A stretch of DNA of 38,673 bases, taken from NCBI RefSeq assembly GCF_004022425.1, contig NZ_RBZY01000012.1, positions 25,516 to 64,188 on the forward strand, given 5' to 3'. Both the position numbers and the translations under genes were made by a program. Every line of letters begins with the position of its first letter. The first letter of the stretch is position 1. The DNA comes from Microbacterium enclense (lineage in GTDB: Bacteria; Actinomycetota; Actinomycetes; Actinomycetales; Microbacteriaceae). Below the pieces are notes generated by a model. It did not search any database, was not told the origin of the DNA, and saw only the letters and a list, made by a program, of their open reading frames with translations. Shown here piece by piece: positions 1-8,119 of this stretch.

Positions 1-2
1 CG

Positions 3-617
3 CGCACCATCCAGACGCTGGAGGACGCGGGGCTCGCCGGCACTCACATCGAGGACCAGGTCAACCCGAAGCGGTGCGGCCACCTCGACGGCAAGAGCGT
101 CGTGGATGCCGACACCGCGATCAAGCGCATCCGCGCGGCCGTCGACGCCCGTCGCGACCCGGACTTCCTCGTCATCGCCCGTACCGACGTGCGGGCCGTG
201 GAGGGCCTGGATGCCGCGATCGACCGCGCGAAGGCCCTGGTCGACGCCGGCGCCGACGCGGTGTTCCCCGAGGCAATGGGCGACCTCGGCGAGTTCGAGG
301 CCATGCGCACGGCGCTGGACGTGCCGATCCTGGCGAACATGACGGAGTTCGGGAAGTCCGACCTCTTCTCCACCGACCAGCTGCGCGGCGTCGGCGTGAA
401 CATGGTCATCTGGCCCGTGTCGCTCATGCGCCTGGCGATGGGTGCCGCCGGACGGGGCCTGGACGCCCTGGCATCCGAAGGGCACCTACGCGAGCATCTC
501 GGCGAGATGCAGCACCGCGCCGACCTGTACGACCTCATCGACTACGAGCACTACACGCGCTTCGACGCGAACGTGTTCGACTTCACCGTCACCGATGACC
601 GAGCCACGAGGGAGTGA
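3..617 (+). CDS. prpB: Methylisocitrate lyase, 3' part (5' end outside window)
   Basis: Cleaves 2-methylisocitrate to pyruvate and succinate, the last step of the methylcitrate cycle for propionyl-CoA disposal. The reading frame is open from base 3, so the start lies upstream of the window. The first visible residues include THIEDQV and PKRCGH, the catalytic-loop signature of the isocitrate lyase/PEP mutase superfamily with the active-site Cys; later segments such as VIARTDV and the metal-site region PEAMGD fit the TIM-barrel family. The gene stops 2 bases before the prpC ATG, so the two are co-transcribed. A plain isocitrate lyase is much longer, and the prpC neighbour favours PrpB. Confidence 0.93.
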   Translation, partial: RTIQTLEDAGLAGTHIEDQVNPKRCGHLDGKSVVDADTAIKRIRAAVDARRDPDFLVIARTDVRAVEGLDAAIDRAKALVDAGADAVFPEAMGDLGEFEAMRTALDVPILANMTEFGKSDLFSTDQLRGVGVNMVIWPVSLMRLAMGAAGRGLDALASEGHLREHLGEMQHRADLYDLIDYEHYTRFDANVFDFTVTDDRATRE

Positions 618-619
618 GC

Positions 620-1789
620 ATGACCGACGTCGAGATCAAGAAGGGCCTGGCCGGGGTGACGGTGGACTACACCGCCGTCAGCAAGGTCAACCCCGAGACC
701 AACAGCCTGCTCTACCGCGGATACCCCGTGCAGGAGCTCGCCGCGACGCAGTCGTTCGAAGCCGTCGCGCTGCTGCTGTGGAACGGTGAGCTCCCGACAG
801 CCGAGGAGCTGCGGGAGTTCGAGGAGTACGAGCGGTCGCACCGAGAGCTCGACCCGGCCGTCCGCACCACGATCGACCTGCTTCCCCTCGACGCGCACCC
901 GATGGACGTGCTTCGCACCGCGGTGTCCATCGTCGGCGCATCCGCCGCCGATGTCGAGGACAACTCTCCCGCTGCCGACCTCGCGAAGGCGAAGCTGCTC
1001 TTCGCGAAGATCCCCGCGATGGTCGCGTACGACCAGCGCCGCCGACGCGGCGAGGACCCCGTCGAACCGCGGGCCGACCTCGAGTACGCGCGCAACTTCC
1101 TCTGGATGACGTTCGGTGACGAGGCCGACGAGGTCGTCGTGCGCGCCTTCGCGGTGTCTCTGGTGCTGTACGCCGAGCACTCCTTCAACGCGTCCACCTT
1201 CACGGCGCGCGTGATCACCTCGACCACCGCCGACCTGTACTCCGCGGTCGTGGGGGCCATCGGCGCACTGAAGGGCGCCCTGCACGGCGGTGCCAACGAG
1301 GCCGTGATGCACATCCTCGACGAGATCGGCTCGGCCGAGAACGTCGGGCCGTGGCTGGATACCGCCCTTGCCGAGAAGCGCAAGATCATGGGCTTCGGGC
1401 ACCGCGTCTACAAGAAGGGCGACTCGCGCGTCCCGACGATGAAGGCCGCCCTCGATACCCTCGTCGAGCACTACGGCGCAGACGACCTGGCCGCGCTGTA
1501 CGACGCGCTCGAGGCGGAGTTCGTCGGCCGCAAGGGCATCTACCCCAACCTCGACTACCCGTCCGGGCCGGCCTACCACCTCATCGGCTTCGACACCCCC
1601 ACCTTCACGCCGCTGTTCGTCGCCGCCCGCGTGACCGGGTGGACGGCGCACATCATCGAGCAGGCGGCGTCCAATGCCCTCATCCGCCCGCTCTCGACCT
1701 ACAACGGTCCGGATGAGCGGCACATCGACGGCTACGTCGCCACCGCGGCGGACCGGGAGGCCGCGGAACGCGACGCCGAAGCGCGTTAG
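620..1789 (+). CDS. prpC: 2-Methylcitrate synthase / citrate synthase family
   Basis: Condenses propionyl-CoA with oxaloacetate to 2-methylcitrate. The 389-residue product has citrate-synthase landmarks: H187 in AEHSFNAST, catalytic H222 in ALHGGANEA, H261 in GFGHRVYKKGD and the catalytic Asp D312 in PNLDYPSGP. Length and the N-terminus (KKGLAGVTVDYTAVSKV) match the short bacterial methylcitrate synthases rather than the roughly 430-residue housekeeping GltA. ATG at 620 is chosen over an in-frame GTG at 614 because GAGGGAG (608-614) sits 5 bases before it. It directly follows prpB. The next gene, on the opposite strand, ends 6 bases away and no terminator is visible between them. Confidence 0.95.
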   Translation: MTDVEIKKGLAGVTVDYTAVSKVNPETNSLLYRGYPVQELAATQSFEAVALLLWNGELPTAEELREFEEYERSHRELDPAVRTTIDLLPLDAHPMDVLRTAVSIVGASAADVEDNSPAADLAKAKLLFAKIPAMVAYDQRRRRGEDPVEPRADLEYARNFLWMTFGDEADEVVVRAFAVSLVLYAEHSFNASTFTARVITSTTADLYSAVVGAIGALKGALHGGANEAVMHILDEIGSAENVGPWLDTALAEKRKIMGFGHRVYKKGDSRVPTMKAALDTLVEHYGADDLAALYDALEAEFVGRKGIYPNLDYPSGPAYHLIGFDTPTFTPLFVAARVTGWTAHIIEQAASNALIRPLSTYNGPDERHIDGYVATAADREAAERDAEAR

Positions 1790-1795
1790 CCCGGA

Positions 1796-2263
1796 TCAGG
1801 CGACGGTGAAGACGACCTCGACCTCGACGGGGCTGTCCAGCGGCAGCACCGGCACACCGACCGCCGACCGCGCGTGCGCCCCGGCCTCGCCGAAGACCTC
1901 GCCGAGGAACTCACTGGCGCCGTTGATGACGCCGGGCTGGCCGGTGAACTCGGGAACGGATGCCACGAACCCGGTGATCTTCAGGACACCGGTGAGGTTG
2001 TCGACGCCGCCGACGAGCGACGCGGCGGCCGCGAGGGCGTTGAGGGCGCACTGACGGGCATAGGTCTTGGCATCCGCCGGCGAGACCAGTCCCTCTGCCT
2101 CGCCGACCTTGCCGGTCGCGGGGAGCGACCCCTGCACCATGGGCAGCTGACCGGACGTGTAGACGAGGTCACCGTGGCGCTTCGCGGGGATGTACGCGGC
2201 GACCGGGGGAACGACGCCGGGCAGCTCGACCCCGAGCTCGGCCAGGCGCTCCGAGACGCTCAC
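1796..2263 (-). CDS. RidA family protein (YjgF/YER057c/UK114, ~155 aa subgroup)
   Basis: Rid-family trimeric proteins hydrolyse reactive enamine/imine intermediates; the exact substrate of this longer subgroup is not established. The 155-residue product shows LVYTSGQLP near residue 35, the conserved Arg in ARSAVGVPVLPLDSPVEVE near 131, and an acidic C-terminal strand typical of the fold. A GTG start at 2263 overlaps the stop of the upstream DUF4177-like gene (GTGA, 4 bases), so translation is probably coupled. A longer in-frame extension upstream is antisense to other genes and is rejected. The pair lies divergent from the class A PBP, an arrangement common in actinobacteria. Confidence 0.9.
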   Translation of the reverse strand: MSVSERLAELGVELPGVVPPVAAYIPAKRHGDLVYTSGQLPMVQGSLPATGKVGEAEGLVSPADAKTYARQCALNALAAAASLVGGVDNLTGVLKITGFVASVPEFTGQPGVINGASEFLGEVFGEAGAHARSAVGVPVLPLDSPVEVEVVFTVA

Positions 2264-2478
2264 TGCTGACCCTCGAACTGGCGCGCGGCGGTCGCGGCGG
2301 CACCGAGACCGGCGTTGGCCTCGCCACCACCGGTGGGACGCTTGAAGTAGGCGACGAGACCCCCCTCGGGTCCGGTCACGACCTGGACGAGTTCCCACCC
2401 CTGCTTGCCCCAGTTGTTGAGGATCGCGGCGGTGTTGTGGATCAGCAGCGGCGTGGTGAGGTATTCCCACGTGGTCAT
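2260..2478 (-). CDS. Small DUF4177-like protein
   Basis: A 72-residue protein of unknown function. It starts MTTWEYLTTPLL and contains NNWGKQGWELVQVV, the W-E-Y ... N-x-x-G-x-x-G-W-E-L-V pattern of the DUF4177 family of small single-domain proteins. ATG at 2478 is preceded by GGGAG at about 5 bases, and the region further upstream in frame has no family similarity. It overlaps the following ridA-like gene by 4 bases and is divergently transcribed from the PBP gene at 2586. Confidence 0.82.
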   Translation of the reverse strand: MTTWEYLTTPLLIHNTAAILNNWGKQGWELVQVVTGPEGGLVAYFKRPTGGGEANAGLGAAATAARQFEGQQ

Positions 2479-2503
2479 CGGGGCTCCCGGCGGGTCGGCT
2501 CGG

Positions 2504-2517
2504 CTCTCGAGCGAGAG
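2504..2517. promoter_or_regulatory. Perfect inverted repeat in the DUF4177/PBP divergent promoter
   Basis: CTCTCG-AG-CGAGAG is a perfect 6+6 inverted repeat with a 2-base centre, 26 bases upstream of the DUF4177-like start and in the 107-base divergent intergenic region. It could be an operator; there is no other evidence for function. Confidence 0.35.
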
Positions 2518-2585
2518 GGTGGACGCGAACGCGCGAGCGCACGCCTTCGAGGCATCGCCCAGCAACGTCGCTTAGCATCAAGCCT

Positions 2586-5306
2586 ATGCCTGAGAACAAA
2601 CGTACGGCCAGCGGCGCCCTCGGCGGCATCGTCGGCCTCGTCGGCCTGAGCGCGGCCGCCGGCGTCCTCGTGACCGCGGCAGTGACCCCGGCGATCGCCG
2701 TTTCGGGCCTGGCGGCGTCGAGCGCGATCACGATCTTCGACAACATGCCGAGCTACCTGGAGCCCGACCGGCTCATGCTCCCCACGACTCTCATGGCGGG
2801 CGACCAGGTGCTGGCGAAGTTCTACGACCAGAACCGCTCGCCCGTGACCTTCACCCAGGTCAACACGGTGATGTACGACGCGGTGCTGTCCTCCGAAGAC
2901 CCCCGCTACTACCAGCACGGCGGCGTCGACCTGATCGGAACCACCCGCGCTCTGCTCAGCAACGCGGCCGGTAACGACACCCAGGGTGGATCCTCGATCA
3001 GCCAGCAGTACGTCAAGAACGTGCTGGTGCAGCGCTGCGAGCGCGATGCACGCGCCACCGAGGCCACGGAAGCCACCGACACCTCCCCCGCGATGCCCGC
3101 AATGACGCGCGACGAAGCGCTGCAGGCGTGTGCCGAGGAAGCGATCACGGCCTCGGGCGTCGAGGGGTACCAGCGCAAGCTGCAGGAGATGCGCTACGCC
3201 GTGCAGCTCGAGAAGCAGTACACGAAGGACGAGATCCTCCTCGGCTACCTCAACATCGCGAACTTCGGCGGTGTGACCTACGGCATCGACGCCGCGGCCA
3301 AGCGGTACTTCAACGTCTCGGCCGCCGACCTGAACATCGGGCAGGCGGCGATCCTCGCCGGCATGGTGCAGAACCCGAACCGATTCCGGCTCGACCTCCC
3401 CGAGGGCTCGATCTACGACGCCGACGGTGTCGCCTACAACAAGCAGGCCGACGGCTCGATCGACGATGTCGCCCAGGGCACCATCCAGGCCCTCTACACG
3501 CTGCGCGACAACGGCGAGATCACGCAGGATCAGCTCGTCGCGGCGGCCGACGCGTACAGCGAGACGAAGGGGCGTCAGCTCTACGTCCTCAGCCGCATGG
3601 AGGAGGACGGCAAGATCACGCACGAGCAGTACGTGCAGTACGCGCTCGAGCCGATCTCCCCCAGCCTGACGTCCACCGAGCAGGGATGCGGTGTCTCACA
3701 GGCTCCGTACTTCTGTCAGCTCGTGGTCGCCACGATCCTCAGCGACCCCGCGTTCGGCGCGGAGCCCGACGATCGCCTTCGGGCCCTGCGTCAGGACGGA
3801 CTCACCGTTCAGACGACGCTCGACCTGCGGATGCAGGAGGCGGCCCAGAACGCCATGAACGATGTCGTCCCGGCGAGCGATGACCGCCTGAGGCTCGGCT
3901 CGACGGCTCTCAGTCTGGAAGCCAAGACCGGCCGCCTGCTCGCCGTGGCGCAGAACACCCGATTCACGCAGGACCCCACGCAGGCCGAGAGCGATCCGTC
4001 GTACAGCTCGATCGTGTTCGCCGGCGACAGCGACATCGGTGGCTCGATCGGCTTCAGCGCAGGATCGACGTTCAAGCTCTTCACTCTGGTCGACTGGCTC
4101 GAGAAGGGTCGCTCGCTCAACGAGCAGTTGAACGGACGCCTGCAGCCGGTTCCGAACATGAAGAACTCGTGTCAAGGCGACTGGATCAACACCACCCGCT
4201 ACCAGATCAACAACTTCGACGAGAACCCGGGCTACTACGGTACGCCGCTGCGATTCACCCGCGAATCGCTCAACACGGGCTACTTGGCCATGGCCGCCCA
4301 GCTCGATCTCTGCGACATCGCCAAGGTCGCCGACAAGATGGGCGTCGGCACGACCGGTAACGGCAAAGAGATCACGATGTCGGTGGCCAACCAGATCATC
4401 GGTAGCGACAACGTCTCGCCCCTGGCGATGGCGGGCGCGTTCGCCACGGTCGCGAACGGCGGCTCGCACTGCCAGCCCAAGCTGATCGACAAGGTGACGG
4501 ATGCCGACGGCGCGGAGCGCCCGATCCCGGAGCGCACGTGCGAGACGGTCCTCACGCCCGAGGTCGCGGCGACCGCCGCCTTCGCGCTCCAGGGCGTCAT
4601 GGACAGCGGCGGAACGGGTGCCACGGCGAACCCGCGGGACGGCACACCCGTGCTCGGCAAGACCGGTACCCACGAGGCCCACGAGACGTGGATGATCGAG
4701 TCGTCGTCCAACGTCACGACCGCGGTCTGGGTGGGCAACTGGGACGGCGGCCAGGAGACGCTGTTCCGCAAGTACGCCAACGGATACCAGCTCAGCGACA
4801 TGCGCTACGCGGTGGCCCGTCAGCTGCAGAGCGCGGCTGACGAGTTCTACGGCGGCGACCGCTTCCCCAATCCCGCGCAGAACCTTCTGCGGGTGCAGTT
4901 GCGCGATGTTCCGAACGTCGTGGGTCGCAGCATCGACGATGCGCGGTCGGCGTTGCAGGGCGCAGGCTTCAGCGTGACGGTGGGCTCCCCCGTGGACGCG
5001 GAGTTCGGGGGCGACCGCGTGGCCGCTCAGGACCCGAGCGGATCCGCTCCCGCCGGGGCGTCCATCACGATCAGCCCCGGAAACGGCCAGGGTGGAACGG
5101 TTCCCGACGTCACGGGCCGAGACTACAACGCTGCGCAAGCCGCGCTGAGGTCGGCCGGGTTCACCAACCTCTCCGTCAACTGCACAACGGACGCGGCAGC
5201 ACCCGACGAAGCCCGGGTCACGGGAACGAACCCCAGCGGCGGGACCGCCGCCAACAAGGGCACCGCGATCGTTCTCGAGGTCGTGAAGAAACAGTGCCAG
5301 CAGTGA
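2586..5306 (+). CDS. Class A penicillin-binding protein with two PASTA domains
   Basis: Bifunctional peptidoglycan glycosyltransferase/DD-transpeptidase (PonA/PBP1 type), 906 residues, anchored by an N-terminal membrane segment (about residues 11-45). GT51 motifs are present: catalytic E104 in SEDPRYYQHGGVD and GGSSISQQYVKN at 134-145. The transpeptidase triad is S494-T-F-K497, S561-L-N563 and K692-T-G-T. Two PASTA repeats follow, about 773-838 and 839-903, which may sense lipid II/muropeptides. A Thr/Ala-rich insertion lies in the GT domain near residue 160. The start is supported by the membrane-segment position; the Shine-Dalgarno is weak. The stop overlaps the metallophosphoesterase start. 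Confidence 0.95.
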   Translation: MPENKRTASGALGGIVGLVGLSAAAGVLVTAAVTPAIAVSGLAASSAITIFDNMPSYLEPDRLMLPTTLMAGDQVLAKFYDQNRSPVTFTQVNTVMYDAVLSSEDPRYYQHGGVDLIGTTRALLSNAAGNDTQGGSSISQQYVKNVLVQRCERDARATEATEATDTSPAMPAMTRDEALQACAEEAITASGVEGYQRKLQEMRYAVQLEKQYTKDEILLGYLNIANFGGVTYGIDAAAKRYFNVSAADLNIGQAAILAGMVQNPNRFRLDLPEGSIYDADGVAYNKQADGSIDDVAQGTIQALYTLRDNGEITQDQLVAAADAYSETKGRQLYVLSRMEEDGKITHEQYVQYALEPISPSLTSTEQGCGVSQAPYFCQLVVATILSDPAFGAEPDDRLRALRQDGLTVQTTLDLRMQEAAQNAMNDVVPASDDRLRLGSTALSLEAKTGRLLAVAQNTRFTQDPTQAESDPSYSSIVFAGDSDIGGSIGFSAGSTFKLFTLVDWLEKGRSLNEQLNGRLQPVPNMKNSCQGDWINTTRYQINNFDENPGYYGTPLRFTRESLNTGYLAMAAQLDLCDIAKVADKMGVGTTGNGKEITMSVANQIIGSDNVSPLAMAGAFATVANGGSHCQPKLIDKVTDADGAERPIPERTCETVLTPEVAATAAFALQGVMDSGGTGATANPRDGTPVLGKTGTHEAHETWMIESSSNVTTAVWVGNWDGGQETLFRKYANGYQLSDMRYAVARQLQSAADEFYGGDRFPNPAQNLLRVQLRDVPNVVGRSIDDARSALQGAGFSVTVGSPVDAEFGGDRVAAQDPSGSAPAGASITISPGNGQGGTVPDVTGRDYNAAQAALRSAGFTNLSVNCTTDAAAPDEARVTGTNPSGGTAANKGTAIVLEVVKKQCQQ

Positions 5307-6226
5307 CGCATCCCGTCGCGAAAGCCGCCCTCGCGCCCCTCGGGGTTGCGGGGGCGGCCGCTGTCGGCGCGGCGGTGTGGGGCATGGGCGTCGAGCGCTA
5401 CCTGTTCACCGTCCGTTACCACGCGTTGCGCGTCCTCCCGAAGGGATCCGACGCGGTGCGCGTGCTCCACGTCTCCGACGCGCACATGGCACCGTGGCAG
5501 CACCGCAAGCAGGACTGGATGGAGCGGCTCGTCGAGCTGTCGCCCGACCTCGTCGTCAACACGGGCGACAACCTCGGTCACCGTGACGGGCTCACCGGCA
5601 TCCGGACCGCGTTCGCCCCCCTGCGCGGAGTGCCGGGGCTCGTCGTGCACGGCTCGAACGACTATCAGGAGCCGTCGCCGCGCAATCCGCTCCGCTACTT
5701 CCTCGGCCCCTCGGGCACCCTGCCCGAATACAAGCACCTCGACGTCGACGCGCTCGACCGATTCTTCACCGACGACCTCGGCTGGAGCATCCTCGACGAC
5801 ACGGCGGTCTCGCTCGAGGTCAAGGGGCTTCGGATCACGGCGTTCGGTGTCAACGACGCCCACCGCAACTGGGACAAGCCCGAACTCATCCCTCCCGTCC
5901 TGTCGGGCCTGGATGCCGCCGACCTCACGCTCGGCGTGATGCACGCCCCGTACCGGCGCACGCTCGACCGCTTCGTCGATCTGGGTGCCGACCTTCTGCT
6001 GGCCGGCCACACGCACGGCGGGCAGGTACGTGTTCCGTTCAGCCGCAAGGCGCTCGTGTCGAACTGCGACCTTCCCCTCGACCAGGCGCGCGGACTCAGC
6101 GCGTGGACGCGTGACGGCCGCGCCGTCCCGCTGAACGTCAGCGCCGGCCTCGGACACTCGATCTACGCGCCCGTGCGCTTCGCGTGCCGGCCGGAGGCGA
6201 CCCTGCTCACGCTGCTGCCGCGCTGA
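5294..6226 (+). CDS. Membrane-associated calcineurin-like metallophosphoesterase
   Basis: A 310-residue metal-dependent phosphoesterase with an N-terminal hydrophobic segment (about residues 9-30), so probably membrane-bound. Metal ligands of the fold are visible: D62 and H64 (SDAHM), D92 (NTGDN), N122 (HGSND, replacing the usual GNHE/D), H217 (MHAPYRR), and H239/H241 in GHTHGGQ. The GTG at 5294 has GAAG 5 bases upstream; an alternative GTG at 5303 would give the GTGA overlap seen at many junctions here. Translational coupling to the PBP gene suggests a cell-envelope role. The substrate is unknown. Confidence 0.9.
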   Translation: MPAVTHPVAKAALAPLGVAGAAAVGAAVWGMGVERYLFTVRYHALRVLPKGSDAVRVLHVSDAHMAPWQHRKQDWMERLVELSPDLVVNTGDNLGHRDGLTGIRTAFAPLRGVPGLVVHGSNDYQEPSPRNPLRYFLGPSGTLPEYKHLDVDALDRFFTDDLGWSILDDTAVSLEVKGLRITAFGVNDAHRNWDKPELIPPVLSGLDAADLTLGVMHAPYRRTLDRFVDLGADLLLAGHTHGGQVRVPFSRKALVSNCDLPLDQARGLSAWTRDGRAVPLNVSAGLGHSIYAPVRFACRPEATLLTLLPR

Positions 6227-6244
6227 CCCCTCCTCCCCCGCTCG

Positions 6245-6280
6245 CGAAAGGGTCGATCCATTCACGGATCGACCCTTTCG
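6245..6280 (+). terminator. Hairpin terminator after the PBP-metallophosphoesterase operon
   Basis: A perfect 15-bp stem (6245-6259 paired with 6266-6280) with loop ATTCAC begins 19 bases after the metallophosphoesterase stop. It has no U tract, as is usual for actinobacterial hairpin terminators. Confidence 0.85.
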
Positions 6281-6340
6281 GCCGTTACGGGCAGCCCGCG
6301 AAACCGCATGATCGAGTCTCCTCGACCGAAGGGACACTCG

Positions 6341-7852
6341 ATGCACCACCCTCCTCCGCGCCGACGCCGCCTCGCGCTGGCCGCTTTCGCCTTCACCCTC
6401 GCCGCCGCCGGGCTCGTAGTCGGTCCGACACTCGTGGCCTCCCCCGCTGAGGCCGCCGATCGTGGGAGCGGGTTCGGCACCTGGGCACCGCTGTCACTCA
6501 CCGGGTGGCATGGCTCGATGCGCGTCGGCGACGTGCACACGTACTGCATCCACCCCGGCTTGCCGGTGGCGACCGGCCCCACGACCGACCTCGGGGTGCG
6601 CACCGACGTGAACGGGCTGTCCCCGCAGCAACTCGTCTCGATCAACCACCTCGTGACGACCTACGGGCAGACCGACGACCCGGTGCAGGCCGCCGCCGTC
6701 GGCTGGGCGGTGAAGATCATCGTCGACCGCGACACGTCGCTGCACGCGTGGGGATACGAAGGCGACTCCGTGCGGGAGGGGATCGATTACATCCTGCGGC
6801 GCGCGAGTCCCGAGAACAGCGTGGCCGTCCAGGACCGCACCGAGCGCTACCTCGCCGAGGCCGCGGAGATCCGCGTCCCGCGGGTCGGCGGAGCGATCAC
6901 GCTCACAACGGATCCGAGCGACCCGACACGCGGCACCATCACGGCGGACGTCGACCCGGATGCCACCGGCGGACTCCACCTCGACGGGGCCGTCTTCGCC
7001 GATTCCGGTTCCGCCGACCGCGCTGCGGTCGCACCCGGAGTGGCGTACCCGATCCTCGCGTCGCCCCCGGCGAACACCGACGGGCGCCCGTACACCGTGC
7101 GTGCTCGTGGCGCTTTCACGGTGCGCTCCGCCGCGATCCGGTACTTCAGCACGCCCGGCCAGCAGGAATCCGCCGGTCCCGCCGAACCCACACGCTTCGA
7201 CCTCACCGCGGAAGATGCCGCCGCGCGACCCGTCCGCTTCTCCCCGCGCATCCGGACGGACGCCCGCCTCGAGGACGGGCGTTTCGTCGACGCCGTGACG
7301 TTTTCTTCAGGGGAAGGTGTGTGGCCGCGCTCCGCGGACGGCACATTCGTGCGCCTGCGCGCACGGGCCGACGTGTACCGGACCGGGACGTTCCCCGCCG
7401 AGTCGGCGACCATCCCGGACGGCCTCGAGCCCATCGCCCGCCTCGAGCTGACGACCGACCCCGTCACGGGGGCCGGAACGTACACCGCCGCCACGGACCC
7501 TCTCCCCGGACCGGGCGTCTACACCGCCGTGTGGCGCATCGAACGCGCCGACCAGGATGCCGCCACGGTCCCCCACCTGCCCGGACGATTCTCCTGGGTC
7601 GAGCGGTTCGCCTCGCCCGCCCAGACGGAACAACTCGTGGCGCCGCCACCCACGTCCGCTCCCGCCGCGACTCCGACCGTGACGCCGACGGTCGCGCCGC
7701 CGCCCGCCGAGAAGCCCGCGACCGCGGCGCTCGCGACGACGGGCGCATCGACCGCGGGCCTGGCCACCGGCGGTGGCATCGCCGCCGTCACGATGGCGGC
7801 CGGCGTCGCCGCCATCGTGCTCGCCCGGCGTCGTCCGCGGGCGCGCGCCTGA
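6341..7852 (+). CDS. LAXTG-anchored cell-surface protein, possible thioester-type N-domain
   Basis: Secreted, predicted sortase-anchored protein of 503 residues. A signal peptide (RRRRLALAAFAF..., cleavage near ASPAEAA, residue 39) is followed by a domain with TYCIHPG (C69) and PVQAAAVGWAV (Q116), then a beta-rich region with repeated threonines and a Pro/Thr/Ala stalk. The C-terminus carries LATTG (464-468), a hydrophobic segment and RRRPRARA: a class-E-type LAXTG sorting signal. The ATG at 6341 is chosen because GAAGGGA precedes it at a good distance; an in-frame ATG at 6308 would put 11 extra residues before the signal peptide. C69 and Q116 might form a thioester-domain bond, but this is speculative. 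The only sortase-fold gene in the window (22007-22966) lacks catalytic residues, so the anchoring enzyme must be encoded elsewhere. Confidence 0.85.
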   Translation: MHHPPPRRRRLALAAFAFTLAAAGLVVGPTLVASPAEAADRGSGFGTWAPLSLTGWHGSMRVGDVHTYCIHPGLPVATGPTTDLGVRTDVNGLSPQQLVSINHLVTTYGQTDDPVQAAAVGWAVKIIVDRDTSLHAWGYEGDSVREGIDYILRRASPENSVAVQDRTERYLAEAAEIRVPRVGGAITLTTDPSDPTRGTITADVDPDATGGLHLDGAVFADSGSADRAAVAPGVAYPILASPPANTDGRPYTVRARGAFTVRSAAIRYFSTPGQQESAGPAEPTRFDLTAEDAAARPVRFSPRIRTDARLEDGRFVDAVTFSSGEGVWPRSADGTFVRLRARADVYRTGTFPAESATIPDGLEPIARLELTTDPVTGAGTYTAATDPLPGPGVYTAVWRIERADQDAATVPHLPGRFSWVERFASPAQTEQLVAPPPTSAPAATPTVTPTVAPPPAEKPATAALATTGASTAGLATGGGIAAVTMAAGVAAIVLARRRPRARA

Positions 7853-7870
7853 GACGGGAGCGTGACGCGT

Positions 7871-7907
7871 CGGGCGGGCGCGGGGCGACTCACGACGCGC
7901 CCGCCCG
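7871..7907 (+). terminator. GC-rich hairpin after the LAXTG protein
   Basis: A perfect 12-bp stem (7871-7882 with 7896-7907) and 13-base loop, 18 bases after the stop codon. Likely a hairpin terminator insulating the tRNA gene. Confidence 0.7.
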
Positions 7908-7916
7908 GCGCCCCGG

Positions 7917-7946
7917 TTCGGACCACGCCCGCGAACGGGGTAGACT
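7917..7946 (+). promoter_or_regulatory. Candidate promoter of tRNA-Pro
   Basis: TTCGGA (7917-7922) and TAGACT (7941-7946) are separated by 18 bases and lie 14 bases before the mature tRNA 5' end. The match to the housekeeping sigma consensus is moderate. Confidence 0.4.
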
Positions 7947-7960
7947 TACATGGTTGCTCA

Positions 7961-8037
7961 CGGGGTGTGGCGCAGCTTGGTAGCGCGCGTCGTTCGGGAC
8001 GACGAGGCCGCAGGTTCAAATCCTGTCACCCCGACCA
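7961..8037 (+). tRNA. tRNA-Pro (anticodon CGG)
   Basis: A 77-base cloverleaf. The acceptor stem CGGGGTG pairs with CACCCCG, followed by discriminator A and an encoded CCA. The anticodon stem CGTCG/CGACG encloses the loop TTCGGGA, giving anticodon CGG, which reads CCG codons. The T arm contains the canonical GGTTCAAATCC. Flanking hairpins on both sides suggest a stand-alone transcript. Confidence 0.96.
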
Positions 8038-8059
8038 GTGATGACCGGCATTCCGGCGA

Positions 8060-8095
8060 CGAAGAGGGCTCCGCGATTACGCGGAGCCCTCTTCG
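8060..8095. terminator. Bidirectional hairpin terminator between tRNA-Pro and the SDR gene
   Basis: A perfect 16-bp stem (8060-8075 with 8080-8095) with tetraloop ATTA, 22 bases after the tRNA and 24 bases beyond the stop of the convergent SDR gene. It probably serves both transcripts. Confidence 0.88.
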
Positions 8096-8119
8096 GTTTC
8101 AGCGGTGGACACCGTGCCG

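Noticed and set aside
551..1723. A 390-codon open frame antisense to prpC
   Set aside because: It mirrors the prpC gene, has low-complexity Arg/Val/Gly composition and no family motif; long antisense frames are normal at this GC content.
3696..5138. A 480-codon frame antisense to the class A PBP
   Set aside because: The PBP carries all GT51, transpeptidase and PASTA motifs in the sense frame; this is a shadow.
6245..8095. Possible genomic island bounded by hairpins and a tRNA
   Set aside because: No integrase, direct-repeat attachment site or compositional shift; the hairpins are ordinary terminators.
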